From a virus: a stretch of 64,000 bases of DNA. Shown in pieces: positions 43,721 to 51,798 of this stretch (the first letter of the stretch is position 1; every line of letters starts with the position of its first letter). Position numbers and translations under genes: made by a program. The stretch is taken from the IMG/VR virus record IMGVR_UViG_3300021378_000015, positions 1-64,000 of that record; one strand, written 5' to 3'. The notes beneath the pieces were generated by a model, which was not told where the DNA came from, ran no database searches, and was given only the letters and a program-made list of their open reading frames with translations.

Positions 43721-43812
43721 CCACACGCTTCGCAGTCTTCCGGGTTTAAGGTGTTACAAGTCGGTTGTTCAGCCGATTCAAGTTCTGCTACGAATTTGTC
43801 GAAGTCTTCCAT
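43714..43812 (-). CDS. Small Cys-containing peptide, 32 aa
   Basis: An open frame MEDFDKFVAELESAEQ followed by a C-terminal part with three Cys (PEDCEACGS). It is very acidic. It is bounded exactly by the spanin-like stop, with no wasted bases. No promoter box is clear upstream; an inverted repeat CCCAC/GTGGG lies at 43839-43854. The gene is plausible from its composition and packing only. Confidence 0.45.
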   Translation of the reverse strand: MEDFDKFVAELESAEQPTCNTLNPEDCEACGS

Positions 43813-43877
43813 AATGAGCGATAAATAATTGTTTGTAACCCACGAAATTGTGGGAGCATCGAAGATACAAAACGTAT

Positions 43878-44387
43878 CTATAGAGGTTTCATTTCGTAAT
43901 AGGGTGAGTATGCGTGCCTTACATCCCAGAGCCTTACATCGTCGGGTGTGAAATCGGCAAATAGATATTCGTCTGGTGATGTAAACAAGATGAAGAGTAC
44001 TATGTCGGACTCTTCTTTATCCATCGCTCTCTTGTTAGCCTTGAATGTTTTCTCACAAGTCTTTACACTAAGTCCGTACTTAATCTTTGTTGACTCTACT
44101 ATAATGTCTGGGTCATCAGTAACATTCTTTGTTTCTTTTAACAGCGTAGACACTGTATATCTAGTTACCTCTGGTGTAACCTCAAAGTAATGACGGATAA
44201 GCAACTCACCAAGTATGCCTATGTACTCTGTGTAATACTCTCTTGATACTTCTCCCAATAATACTGATTGCTTTGTACCCTTTCTCTGTTTGTGAGTACC
44301 CTTATACCTTCTGCGATTAGCATCAATCCTTCTTAACGTAAGGTCATTGGCATATTCTTTTAGGTATGATGGGATCTGGTCTTTCAT
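43878..44387 (-). CDS. Putative PD-(D/E)XK nuclease, 169 aa
   Basis: A basic N-terminal region (RRIDANRRRYKG), then GILGELLIRHYF, DDPDIIVESTKIKYGLSVKTCE and a helical end. The order Glu ... Asp-Pro-Asp ... Val-Lys fits the catalytic core of PD-(D/E)XK endonucleases. A role in recombination or host DNA degradation is possible. It is the last gene of the minus-strand operon and overlaps the glycosyltransferase stop-start by four bases. Confidence 0.5.
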   Translation of the reverse strand: MKDQIPSYLKEYANDLTLRRIDANRRRYKGTHKQRKGTKQSVLLGEVSREYYTEYIGILGELLIRHYFEVTPEVTRYTVSTLLKETKNVTDDPDIIVESTKIKYGLSVKTCEKTFKANKRAMDKEESDIVLFILFTSPDEYLFADFTPDDVRLWDVRHAYSPYYEMKPL

Positions 44388-45349
44388 GAGAGTCCTTCAA
44401 GCCGCAGTTTATTTATGGTAGACAAATCATAATGCTCTTTACAATACTCGTAAAGATTCTTACCAAGCCTCATAGCCTTGGGTAATGTCATGCCCTCTAC
44501 GGCCTCCTTCCATTCTTGTGGTGTGTCACACAGGATGCCTGTCTCTCCGTGCTTTATAACCTCCTTATATGGCGTTACGTTTGATGCTATGATTGCAGTA
44601 CGAGTGAACCCTGCTTCAACTACTTTTAATTCAGACTTGCTTTTGTTGAACTTGGAGTCCTTCAAGGGGCTAAGGGAGACATCGAAGAACTTGTACAACT
44701 TAGCGTACTGAGTAATATCCACAGGGTTCATTCTATACTTTGCTTTTAACTTTTCTGGATAGTCCATCAGACCCATGCAATATAACTCATGGTCTTCAAA
44801 CGTCATACCCATCTGCTCTAAATCTTTTTGATGTCCATTGGCTCCGAGATATCCAAAGCGAACCTTGTAGTCTTTAGGCATATCCTTTTCCCAATCAATC
44901 CATTGCTCCTCCTTTTGATGTATGGTATTCGGTATCACCCGGTATACAGCGGAAGGGTTTATGTCTTTCATTATCTCTACAAGAAACGCAGAGGGACTCC
45001 AAATCTCATCGGCTATGAGTATACTCGCCTTGATATCTTTTGACTGATGGTTCTTGTAGTATTCGTAAGCAGGATTATCCTTTGGTAGTTTCCAATAGTC
45101 ATCGTTGTCTAATATAAGTTTGACATCATTGTCTACCAGATACTGCTTGAATGCTTTATGATTGGAGACGCTAAACCTTCTTGACCCTACAAGGTTCTTG
45201 ACCTTTGAAAGGTCGAACTCTTTAAGGTCATTAAAGTTTTCTATAAAGTGTATCTCCAGATCCTCCTCTTCCTTAAGTCTAAGGAAGGGTGTCATTAGCC
45301 GGTGATAGTTGATACCATTTAGGCCGTCAAGATAAATCAGCGTCATCAT
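44384..45349 (-). CDS. Glycosyltransferase, GT4-like
   Basis: A 321-residue GT-B enzyme: an N-terminal domain ending near residue 160, then FGYLGANGHQKD at the start of the nucleotide-binding domain, SELKVVEAGFTRTAIIAS (Glu-containing donor-sugar site) and GETGILC. It transfers a sugar from a nucleotide donor to an unknown acceptor. It is embedded among replication genes rather than next to the collagen cassette. It could modify DNA, host glycans or virion glycans. Confidence 0.8.
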   Translation of the reverse strand: MMTLIYLDGLNGINYHRLMTPFLRLKEEEDLEIHFIENFNDLKEFDLSKVKNLVGSRRFSVSNHKAFKQYLVDNDVKLILDNDDYWKLPKDNPAYEYYKNHQSKDIKASILIADEIWSPSAFLVEIMKDINPSAVYRVIPNTIHQKEEQWIDWEKDMPKDYKVRFGYLGANGHQKDLEQMGMTFEDHELYCMGLMDYPEKLKAKYRMNPVDITQYAKLYKFFDVSLSPLKDSKFNKSKSELKVVEAGFTRTAIIASNVTPYKEVIKHGETGILCDTPQEWKEAVEGMTLPKAMRLGKNLYEYCKEHYDLSTINKLRLEGLS

Positions 45350-45551
45350 AATGCTCTAACAATGCGGCTCTTATTAAATCAAATTCTGTATCTATGCTTC
45401 TCTTATGCTTTCGTATGGTGTTATGCAGACGTTCAGCATCGGTACGAGCCTCACCACTGTTTGTGTGTAGGTCTTCGTACAACTCTATGGCTGCTTCCTG
45501 CATTCTTGCAGTCGCCAGGAAATAAACTTTACTTAATAGTTTCGTATCCAT
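45327..45551 (-). CDS. Small helical protein, 74 aa
   Basis: An acidic, fully helical protein with no recognised family. It overlaps both neighbours by about 23 bases each, as is common in this tightly packed minus-strand operon. Confidence 0.6.
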   Translation of the reverse strand: MDTKLLSKVYFLATARMQEAAIELYEDLHTNSGEARTDAERLHNTIRKHKRSIDTEFDLIRAALLEHYDDADLS

Positions 45552-45903
45552 GCGCTTTTATTTTTGCTACAAAGGTGTCCTTGGCCACCGTCCCGTCGTA
45601 ATGCGTAGACTGTGATGTGAAAAATCTAGGACTATCGTCATCAATATAACCATTGTTTCGTAGATAATCAGCAAGAAATTTACTGCAACAAATAGCGTTA
45701 TCAACATCATAACGGCAATTGTAGTAAACATGAATAGACATAGACTCCATGTGCCACTTATCAAATCCTTCAAGAACCTTTTGGATTTTTTCCCAGTAAG
45801 TTTTTTTGTACTTTGAGCGTACCGCGTAATGCCTCCCACTGTAAAATTGATTAAGCGAAGGCGGCTTTGGTAACTCCAATTTGATTTCGGTGACTTCATC
45901 CAC
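45529..45903 (-). CDS. rusA: RusA-like Holliday junction resolvase
   Basis: A 124-residue protein with the RusA pattern: PPSLNQFYSG at the N-terminus, YDVDNAICCSKFLADYL with the conserved Asp-x-Asp-Asn, and GYIDDDSPRF with the catalytic Asp pair. It resolves four-way junctions arising from recombination or replication before packaging. It lies directly after the helicase-primase gene. Confidence 0.82.
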   Translation of the reverse strand: MDEVTEIKLELPKPPSLNQFYSGRHYAVRSKYKKTYWEKIQKVLEGFDKWHMESMSIHVYYNCRYDVDNAICCSKFLADYLRNNGYIDDDSPRFFTSQSTHYDGTVAKDTFVAKIKAHGYETIK

Positions 45904-45906
45904 CCT

Positions 45907-47697
45907 CTAATATAAGTCTAAACTACTGTTCTTGTACGCTAAAGGAGTAAAACTTTTTTCACTACTACCAAGATTCCTAAAACCTGTACGTGAACTATTG
46001 ATTTCAAGAACCACAGGATCATCCCAAGGTGTGGGTTGACCACCGGTCTCTTGGTTACGTTGTTTACGCACATGAATCTCTGTACGTTGGCGTATATCGT
46101 AGTCGTTTGACTGCGTTTTTCTATGAAATGTGAGGAAAGAATCGGCCCTATTCACGAACTTACCGCCGCCCTCAGTCATAGCAGCACTCGGTGCTACAGG
46201 CAATCCATCGGGGCCTTTAATTCTTTGAGCCTCAGTAACCGAGTGGGTGTTCAGCCACACTGCCATGTTGTTGTTGACACTAAAGGTGAGTAGTTCTGAT
46301 GCGGCCTCGTAGTGATACTCATGAGAAGATAGTTGAGCGTTCTTTGATATGGTTGTCTTCAATGAGTTGTAAGGGTCAATCAGTATACCATCATAAGGCT
46401 CTTGTCGTATAAGTTTCTCAGCGAATACTATAAGGTCGGTGTAACTATACACTTGATTGTTATTTATAATCGTAAAATGTTTGTTCACCCACTTGTATGC
46501 GGCTACTCTTTCCTCATAGTGCATGTCACTAACAGGTACATCAACTAAGAACTCCATAAGCCTCATCTTAACAGCGGCAGTTCTGTTCTCGGAAGAATAT
46601 ATAATCCATCTCCAATTGTGTAGTACAGATGCTGTCACCATTAGATACAAAGCCATTGTTGTCTTACCAACATTACTGTGACCATTGATAATAGTAAACT
46701 CTTTCTTAAACAAGTAGTACTTATCTAGGTTTGTTAGCCCGGTGGTAAGTCCCTTCTCTATCTTACCTGTTGCGAAATCATTTATCCATTCCAGATCAGT
46801 GGCATCCGAAGATATAAAAGACATGTCTCCATCGTTGATACGGAACTCTCTTTTAATCTTGTTCTCGTCATCAATAATCTCACGGATAGGCATGGTCTTA
46901 CCCTGGTTGATGCCGTCACCCATAGTCTTACGTGCTAGGTCTATGTCTTGTACATCTCTACGTACAAGTTCACGCTCCATAACACGCAGTGCTTCGTCCT
47001 CTTCCATCCTTCCTGCGGCGATGTATCCACCACACAATATGGAAGCACGTAAAAGCGTACGATGTTTATCTCCATCATCAGCCTTGCGTATCATGTGTAC
47101 TACAATATCTAACTTCTCGTAGTCGGTGTATGCCTCACGCTGTACTACCTCTTGATGCTCACTGCCTTCTGAAAGCATTAGCCCAAACACATGAGGGTCT
47201 TCATTACTTACAAGGTCTGGGTCATAACTTTCAAAGCAAGCACGCGAAAGATTTATTCCAGAAGGGTCAACCTCTAGTCCATATGTTCTATCGAAGTAGG
47301 CTTGCAACGCACGGAAGTGATCACGGTGTCTCTCGGGATTTGTAACCTGTACAAGTGCTTTCAATCCGTCTCCACTCGGAGACGTCCAACAGGCACGTAT
47401 GTAATCATCGGTGCCAAGTAATGACTTGTAATCCTCTACATCTATATGGTCAAAGTCCAATACTATTATACCGCTATGCCCCAGGATCTGGCTGTCTCTT
47501 CTGCCTTCAAATACACCAGAGAACAGTGCGATAGGCAGGGTTTTCTTTACATCCTTATTGCCTGCTCTAACTTGCTCGACCTTGGCTTGACTTTTTCCTT
47601 CACGTATACGTGTGAGGGATTCATCTAGTGTTGTGTAATGTGGGTTATCTATATCCGTTACAGACGGAAACATTGTGATTGTCTCACTTGAACTCAT
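45907..47697 (-). CDS. VirE_N/BT4734-type primase-helicase
   Basis: A 596-residue protein. Residues about 50-190 match the VirE N-terminal (BT4734-like) domain common in Bacteroidota mobile elements and phages, with GIIVLDFDHID and SPSGDGLKALV. Residues about 310-560 are a RecA-fold SF4 helicase with Walker A GHSNVGKTT and Walker B DGILIDPYN. It is likely to be the replicative primase-helicase. No phage DNA polymerase is seen in the window, so host polymerase is probably recruited. Confidence 0.85.
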   Translation of the reverse strand: MSSSETITMFPSVTDIDNPHYTTLDESLTRIREGKSQAKVEQVRAGNKDVKKTLPIALFSGVFEGRRDSQILGHSGIIVLDFDHIDVEDYKSLLGTDDYIRACWTSPSGDGLKALVQVTNPERHRDHFRALQAYFDRTYGLEVDPSGINLSRACFESYDPDLVSNEDPHVFGLMLSEGSEHQEVVQREAYTDYEKLDIVVHMIRKADDGDKHRTLLRASILCGGYIAAGRMEEDEALRVMERELVRRDVQDIDLARKTMGDGINQGKTMPIREIIDDENKIKREFRINDGDMSFISSDATDLEWINDFATGKIEKGLTTGLTNLDKYYLFKKEFTIINGHSNVGKTTMALYLMVTASVLHNWRWIIYSSENRTAAVKMRLMEFLVDVPVSDMHYEERVAAYKWVNKHFTIINNNQVYSYTDLIVFAEKLIRQEPYDGILIDPYNSLKTTISKNAQLSSHEYHYEAASELLTFSVNNNMAVWLNTHSVTEAQRIKGPDGLPVAPSAAMTEGGGKFVNRADSFLTFHRKTQSNDYDIRQRTEIHVRKQRNQETGGQPTPWDDPVVLEINSSRTGFRNLGSSEKSFTPLAYKNSSLDLY

Positions 47698-47980
47698 TGT
47701 CGTAGTCTTTTTCTTTGTGAATCTCTGAGTACCCTACTATCTCTTTGCTATTGATTTTGTATACTCTGAAGTTTAGTTTCTTGGCTGTAAGTTTTGTAAG
47801 GCCCTCTAAAAATTCTAATGCTTTCTTATCCTTATTCAAACCCTTAAGGTCTTTCGCTCTGCTCACACACTCTAGCCCTTTCCATTTATTGGTATACATT
47901 TTTTTGCCACGCTTGGTCTGCCATATAATGTCTACATTATAGTAGTGTATAGGTTGCTTCTCACTTAAGTCCCATTCCAT
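47684..47980 (-). CDS. Hypothetical basic protein, 98 aa
   Basis: A Lys-rich protein with a Trp-containing N-terminal beta segment (YYNVDIIWQTKRGKKMY). No family is recognised. It overlaps the helicase start by 14 bases and the upstream sulfotransferase gene by 20 bases. Confidence 0.6.
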   Translation of the reverse strand: MEWDLSEKQPIHYYNVDIIWQTKRGKKMYTNKWKGLECVSRAKDLKGLNKDKKALEFLEGLTKLTAKKLNFRVYKINSKEIVGYSEIHKEKDYDNEFK

Positions 47981-48599
47981 ATGCTATCCTGTCGTTGTAC
48001 ATTTTTATGTCATCTTCATACAAGATTTCAAAAACCTTCTTGGCCTCATCGCCTAGACTCCAGATCTTAGAGTTGGTAGCATTAGTTTTAAACAGCGGAA
48101 TGGTTTCTCCAATGCGCTCACAAACATACTGCCAATCCTCCTCGATGTTTTCAACCACGCCTAGCCACATGTCATCTTCCATCCATTCAACCTGCTGATA
48201 CTTAAGGTAGGGCTTACTCCAGAACTTGTCAAAGAAATGAAACTGCATGAGCATATCCCTTGTTATTATTTTGTCTTCCGGGGCAGGGAAGTTGCCTGTC
48301 TCGTCAAACACCCACGCAACACTGGGGTTATTCCTGTAGTGGTAATCGCAGTTGTATACATAGTGTGATATAAATCTTCTCTCCGGATTTCTGACAAACC
48401 CAAACTTAAAGTACTCGTTCCACCTATCTTCACCGGCTATCTTTTTGATAGTAGCCATTGTCTCGTGACCAAATGGTGGACTATTATTATCCATGACCAT
48501 TGCCTCTGGGTCTAGTTTAAGCAGTGCTTCCTCCATTGAGGTGCTTGCGTTCTTCGGAATCTTTACGAAGATGAACTTAAATTTGTCTGATATAATCAT
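47961..48599 (-). CDS. Sulfotransferase (second copy of the family)
   Basis: A 212-residue protein with PAPS motifs FVKIPKNASTSMEEALL near the N-terminus and FGFVRNPERRFISHY near residues 65-80. The His at GHETMA may be catalytic. It is related in layout to the sulfotransferase at 20282-20869 but clearly different in sequence. It lies among replication genes, so it may be made early, in contrast to the late-block copy. The acceptor is unknown. Confidence 0.82.
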   Translation of the reverse strand: MIISDKFKFIFVKIPKNASTSMEEALLKLDPEAMVMDNNSPPFGHETMATIKKIAGEDRWNEYFKFGFVRNPERRFISHYVYNCDYHYRNNPSVAWVFDETGNFPAPEDKIITRDMLMQFHFFDKFWSKPYLKYQQVEWMEDDMWLGVVENIEEDWQYVCERIGETIPLFKTNATNSKIWSLGDEAKKVFEILYEDDIKMYNDRIAYGMGLK

Positions 48600-49045
48600 A
48601 CCTTGGTTACATTTACTATTTCATATTTATCTAACGTCTCAGTGTTGTTGGTGTATAATACTACTCGGTACACTAGGGACTTATTCTTCTCACGTGTGTG
48701 GGCAAGCGCCTGATCCAGGATAACTGAACCCTCTTCATACTTGCTTACATACAAGGGGTTAATAGGCTTACCATTGCTGAACACATCCATGTTCTTGTTA
48801 TGCACCCTTAGACCTGCTATCACGGTACTGTGGTGTCTATTAAATACACTGCCCATATAGGACATGGTAAGTCTTGTGTTCTCTTTTAGATAAGCCCATA
48901 TCATCTGCCTAGTTTCCACTAACTCTCTATCCCTTCTGCTCATTGTTAAACTTTCCTTGTGTGCTCGGTTAATCTTCGAGAACACAGAGGTCGCTAGGGT
49001 TATAGCGTTCTGCTCTATGCTTCTTTCTATTTGATACTCAGTCAT
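48596..49045 (-). CDS. DnaA domain IV-like DNA-binding protein
   Basis: A 149-residue protein whose central part (about residues 38-85) matches the C-terminal DNA-binding domain of DnaA: RDRELVETRQMIWAYLKE, then LTMSYMGSVFNRHHSTVIAG, with the HSTV signature. The AAA+ domain is absent. It may mark the phage origin or compete with host DnaA for DnaA boxes. It overlaps the sulfotransferase start by four bases. Confidence 0.72.
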   Translation of the reverse strand: MTEYQIERSIEQNAITLATSVFSKINRAHKESLTMSRRDRELVETRQMIWAYLKENTRLTMSYMGSVFNRHHSTVIAGLRVHNKNMDVFSNGKPINPLYVSKYEEGSVILDQALAHTREKNKSLVYRVVLYTNNTETLDKYEIVNVTKV

Positions 49046-49269
49046 ATTAGTTTTTCATTTCTCAAGTAACTAATAGAGGATGAGTCCAACTCAATGTTGT
49101 TGAGCATCCATGTAATGTATGACCTAGGTACATCTTTGAGCGATTGACCTTTGTAGCGACCAACCAATAACCGCCCATCACTTCTTCTGAATGGTTGCAG
49201 TTTCTTCATTGGTATCGCATTATTATTGAGAGAGGTATTGTTCATCTCTCTTAGTTGAGACTTATTCAT
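49042..49269 (-). CDS. DUF3820-like small protein, 75 aa
   Basis: The C-terminal half GRYKGQSLKDVPRSYITWML matches the short DUF3820 motif (F/R-x-KYKG-x-x-L-x-D-V-P ... Y-x-x-W), found in exonuclease-associated and stand-alone phage proteins. It is coupled to its neighbours by ATGA and one-base overlaps. The exact role is unknown. Confidence 0.65.
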   Translation of the reverse strand: MNKSQLREMNNTSLNNNAIPMKKLQPFRRSDGRLLVGRYKGQSLKDVPRSYITWMLNNIELDSSSISYLRNEKLI

Positions 49270-49496
49270 TACTTGTCAATTATAATTCGTTTGTAATACT
49301 CTGGCACTAGCCTTTTGATTTCCCTGTACAGCACAGCCTCTGCTTCCTTAAGTTCCTTCTTTGTTCTTTTATCACCCTTACCTTTAGTACCAAACGAAGT
49401 GTGCAGTGTCGCTAATTTCTCTAACTGCTCATCCACTTGCGCGCGTACAAGAGTGCACATGTTGGCGCGATACGCGCTCTTACATATCTTGTCCAT
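49269..49496 (-). CDS. Hypothetical helical protein, 75 aa
   Basis: A Lys-rich helical protein with two N-terminal Cys and a TKGKGDKRTKKELKE segment. No family is recognised. It is coupled by one-base overlaps to both neighbours. Confidence 0.6.
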   Translation of the reverse strand: MDKICKSAYRANMCTLVRAQVDEQLEKLATLHTSFGTKGKGDKRTKKELKEAEAVLYREIKRLVPEYYKRIIIDK

Positions 49497-50104
49497 TATT
49501 CTTTCAGATTAAATTCGAAATGATTCTTGAAGGGATCTCTGCTAGAACTGGTGCGCATGTCTATAGCATACACGTCATCAAACTCTTGATAGACTAGGTA
49601 CTCTCTGCTCTCAAGTAATTCCCTCATGGATGCCCATCCATTTGCAACGTGCTTGTGCTCTGCCTTAATCAGTTTGGGTCGCAACGCACCCTCGTATGCA
49701 ACTTGATTAAGGATAACCAAGTCATGCCCTTCGGTGTCGATTTTTAAGAAGTCGATCTGGCTTATACCAGACTCCTTTATCATGTCGTCATAGGTAATTG
49801 ATTCAACTAACCTTGACTCCACTAGGTTCTTGTTGCCCTTGAGAGTGTACTCAGAGAACGAACTCATGCCCGCAAAGTCTCTGTCTTTTTCAATGACAGA
49901 CTGCTTGAATACATCCATCTGTCTTGAGCCTCTACTCACATCAATCGCGCAGTTCATGTACGTTACACCATCGTGCTTCTCTAAGTTGTTTAGGTACTCT
50001 TGTACCGGCTCAATGATAACTCCTGTCCACCCATTCTTACCTAGGTCATTCAGTGTGTTAAAATCACAACTACCTATCTCAACAAAACATTTAGTAGCAC
50101 TCAT
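49496..50104 (-). CDS. FkbM-family methyltransferase
   Basis: A 202-residue protein with FkbM features: FVEIGSCDFNTL (SAM-binding loop), IIEPVQEYL with acidic ribose binding, and DFLKIDTEGHDLVIL. FkbM enzymes O-methylate sugars or polyketides. The start at MSATK (50104) gives a 14-base overlap with the upstream gene; an upstream Met at 50134 is possible. Together with the CmcI-like enzyme at 1405-2004 it suggests glycan methylation somewhere in the infection. Confidence 0.8.
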   Translation of the reverse strand: MSATKCFVEIGSCDFNTLNDLGKNGWTGVIIEPVQEYLNNLEKHDGVTYMNCAIDVSRGSRQMDVFKQSVIEKDRDFAGMSSFSEYTLKGNKNLVESRLVESITYDDMIKESGISQIDFLKIDTEGHDLVILNQVAYEGALRPKLIKAEHKHVANGWASMRELLESREYLVYQEFDDVYAIDMRTSSSRDPFKNHFEFNLKE

Positions 50105-50546
50105 GAAGCGTCTCTGATTTGTGATAGTACTCATCGGGTGCAAAATATATGTAAGGCAACAGCGTTTCACCTTCGGGTGTGACCGCCCCTCGTCTCTTTC
50201 TTTTATACCAATCGGGGTGTCCTTCTAACATATCCAATTGTTTAAGTTCATCCTCCGATACTAAGTATAGTTCTACATCTACGTTGAATCCAACACCAGG
50301 CTTCTCTACGAGAAAGGGTAGTCCTGATCCATGTACTACCATAGGGTATTGTCTCTCTGTCTTTGCATTCGAAACGTATACAGCATTGCTTAGTAGTATG
50401 TTGTTACCAAAGCCACGCTTCAGTGTACCGTATACAGCGATTAGAATATCACGCAGTTCTTCGTTATCACTTCCTTGTACCACCACTCTACGTCCTCCTT
50501 CTGCTTCGCGCTGAAGATTGGGTTTATTCCTTTGTTTAGTTGCCAT
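50091..50546 (-). CDS. AIG2-like gamma-glutamylcyclotransferase
   Basis: A 151-residue protein with the AIG2/GGCT signature VYGTLKRGFGNN (substrate-binding loop) and a conserved acidic region DELKQLDMLEGHP that supplies the catalytic Glu. This fold cleaves gamma-glutamyl amides to 5-oxoproline. AIG2-like genes are known to co-occur with amidoligases and class II amidotransferases, both present here (56659-58035 and 55724-56605), so the three may act on the same gamma-glutamyl linkage. The first 25 residues are basic and may be an extension. Confidence 0.8.
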   Translation of the reverse strand: MATKQRNKPNLQREAEGGRRVVVQGSDNEELRDILIAVYGTLKRGFGNNILLSNAVYVSNAKTERQYPMVVHGSGLPFLVEKPGVGFNVDVELYLVSEDELKQLDMLEGHPDWYKRKRRGAVTPEGETLLPYIYFAPDEYYHKSETLHECY

Positions 50547-50638
50547 CTTTTTTTTCGTCTATTGTATTTAATGTTATAAGTGCGCACACTGTGTTGACCA
50601 CCAGCCGTCTTTCTTTTATCTCCAAAGTTTCCATTCAT
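50441..50638 (-). CDS. Possible small basic protein, 65 aa
   Basis: An open frame with a basic N-terminal half (MNGNFGDKRKTAGGQHSVR) that fills the gap before the AIG2-like gene. Its C-terminal third overlaps that gene in another frame by about 100 bases, which weakens the case. If the AIG2-like protein in fact begins later, the overlap shrinks. Confidence 0.35.
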   Translation of the reverse strand: MNGNFGDKRKTAGGQHSVRTYNIKYNRRKKRWQLNKGINPIFSAKQKEDVEWWYKEVITKNCVIF

Positions 50639-50650
50639 AATGTAAAGTAT

Positions 50651-50718
50651 TAATGCAGGGAGGGGCCCTTGAACAGGGGAGTTTTGCTTAACATGATTGA
50701 ATCCCCTCCCTTACATTA
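50651..50718 (-). repeat. Long GC-rich inverted repeat after the SSB-like gene
   Basis: GGGAGGGG (50658-50665) pairs with CCCCTCCC (50703-50710), flanked by TAATG/CATTA, with an inner CCCT/AGGG hairpin at 50666-50678. The inner CTCCCC in the minus-strand reading could also pair with the outer GGGAGGGG, so two alternative folds exist. It sits between the SSB-like gene and the downstream genes with no T run. An attenuator or RNA-processing site is possible. Confidence 0.55.
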
Positions 50719-50723
50719 GTAAT

Positions 50724-51005
50724 TTAGAACGGCAATCCGTCGTTGCCTTGAGCCACTGCTTTAGCGGCTTGGCTTTGAGTGTTCGCTCCCCCGTTTGCAC
50801 GTGGGTTGAACACACTCGTGAATGCAGTTCCGTCGGTCTTAATGATGAAGTCCACGTTCACATTACCTGCGCCCGTTAGATACTTCTTCATCTCATCCAA
50901 CTGATCTTCCTTGAAAGAGATGTTGTACTTGACAACACCACTATCAAACTCTTTGCGTTCGCCTACATATCCCATGTAAACTCCCTTGCTTTGTTGTTGT
51001 GACAT
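50724..51005 (-). CDS. Putative single-stranded DNA-binding protein, 93 aa
   Basis: A small beta-rich protein with MSQQQSKGVYMGYVG, an YNISFKEDQLDEM segment and a disordered Gly/Asn/Gln linker ending in NDGLPF, which resembles the acidic C-terminal tip of SSB proteins (DDDIPF). The gene lies next to the RecE-like exonuclease and ERF-like annealing protein, a common arrangement. The Met at 51005 is preferred; upstream sequence overlaps the exonuclease. Confidence 0.6.
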   Translation of the reverse strand: MSQQQSKGVYMGYVGERKEFDSGVVKYNISFKEDQLDEMKKYLTGAGNVNVDFIIKTDGTAFTSVFNPRANGGANTQSQAAKAVAQGNDGLPF

Positions 51006-51018
51006 AGCAATTGATTGA

Positions 51019-51798
51019 TTAAATTTCCCCTTGTAAAAAGAACGTAGTCGATGGCTTGTCATTCTCATAATGTTCCTTGATTATGCTCAAGGCACGAGCC
51101 ACTTTACGTCTACCAGAGTCAAGGGTTTCCTCTGATGCTTTATATACTGCTGGTAAATACGGGTATGCTTTCTCCTGCACTACCCAATAGAAATCCTTTA
51201 CTCCGAATGCGTGTGTGTATAGGAATGCTTGTATGTCGTATCCGAATACACGTACATCTCTCGGGAATCCCTTCACGCTACGAGAAGACTTACTGTCTGC
51301 TATGAATCCTTTGCCGAGGCAGTCAAGGAAACCGCGGAAGGGAACTACCTCCCCGCCAATTTCAAGTTCTTGTAAGAACTCTACTTGATAGTCGCCATCT
51401 AGGTATATGTTCAGCACCTTCGATTCATCGAGCCTTGTTATCATGTCGATGCATTGTTGGTAGTCCTCTATAGATACAACAGTCTTGTCTTTTGCTTTTG
51501 TTTTTTCTTCAGCCTTCCATTCCTTGTACACTTTCGTGACACGAGGGTTCTTGCCTCCGACTTCTTTGATAATCTCAGTGTCATCCATGACGTGAAACTG
51601 ATTGTCAAACTTGTGAGGCTCAAACAAAAGACAATCGTAAGCACTCCCAAAAGTGAGTGCCTCCGATTCCTTACGCAACTTGCCTTGCATATATAATTCA
51701 AACAGCGCAATGTCTTGCAGTGCATGCTTGATTGAAGAGTACGATAGGTACTTCTTTCCTGTCTTCTTTACTAAAGACTCAAACCATCCATGAGTCAT
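51019..51798 (-). CDS. RecE-like PD-(D/E)XK exonuclease (DUF3799 type)
   Basis: A 259-residue protein with LTFGSAYDCLLFEPHKF (G-x-x-x-H/D ... L-x-P motif), FRGFLDCLGKGFIADSKSS carrying catalytic Asp and Asp-x-Lys, and FGYDIQAFLYTHAFG with the Gln motif. This is the exodeoxyribonuclease VIII / lambda-exonuclease-like core that resects DNA ends 5' to 3'. It pairs with the ERF-like annealing protein, whose stop overlaps its start by four bases. Confidence 0.85.
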   Translation of the reverse strand: MTHGWFESLVKKTGKKYLSYSSIKHALQDIALFELYMQGKLRKESEALTFGSAYDCLLFEPHKFDNQFHVMDDTEIIKEVGGKNPRVTKVYKEWKAEEKTKAKDKTVVSIEDYQQCIDMITRLDESKVLNIYLDGDYQVEFLQELEIGGEVVPFRGFLDCLGKGFIADSKSSRSVKGFPRDVRVFGYDIQAFLYTHAFGVKDFYWVVQEKAYPYLPAVYKASEETLDSGRRKVARALSIIKEHYENDKPSTTFFLQGEI

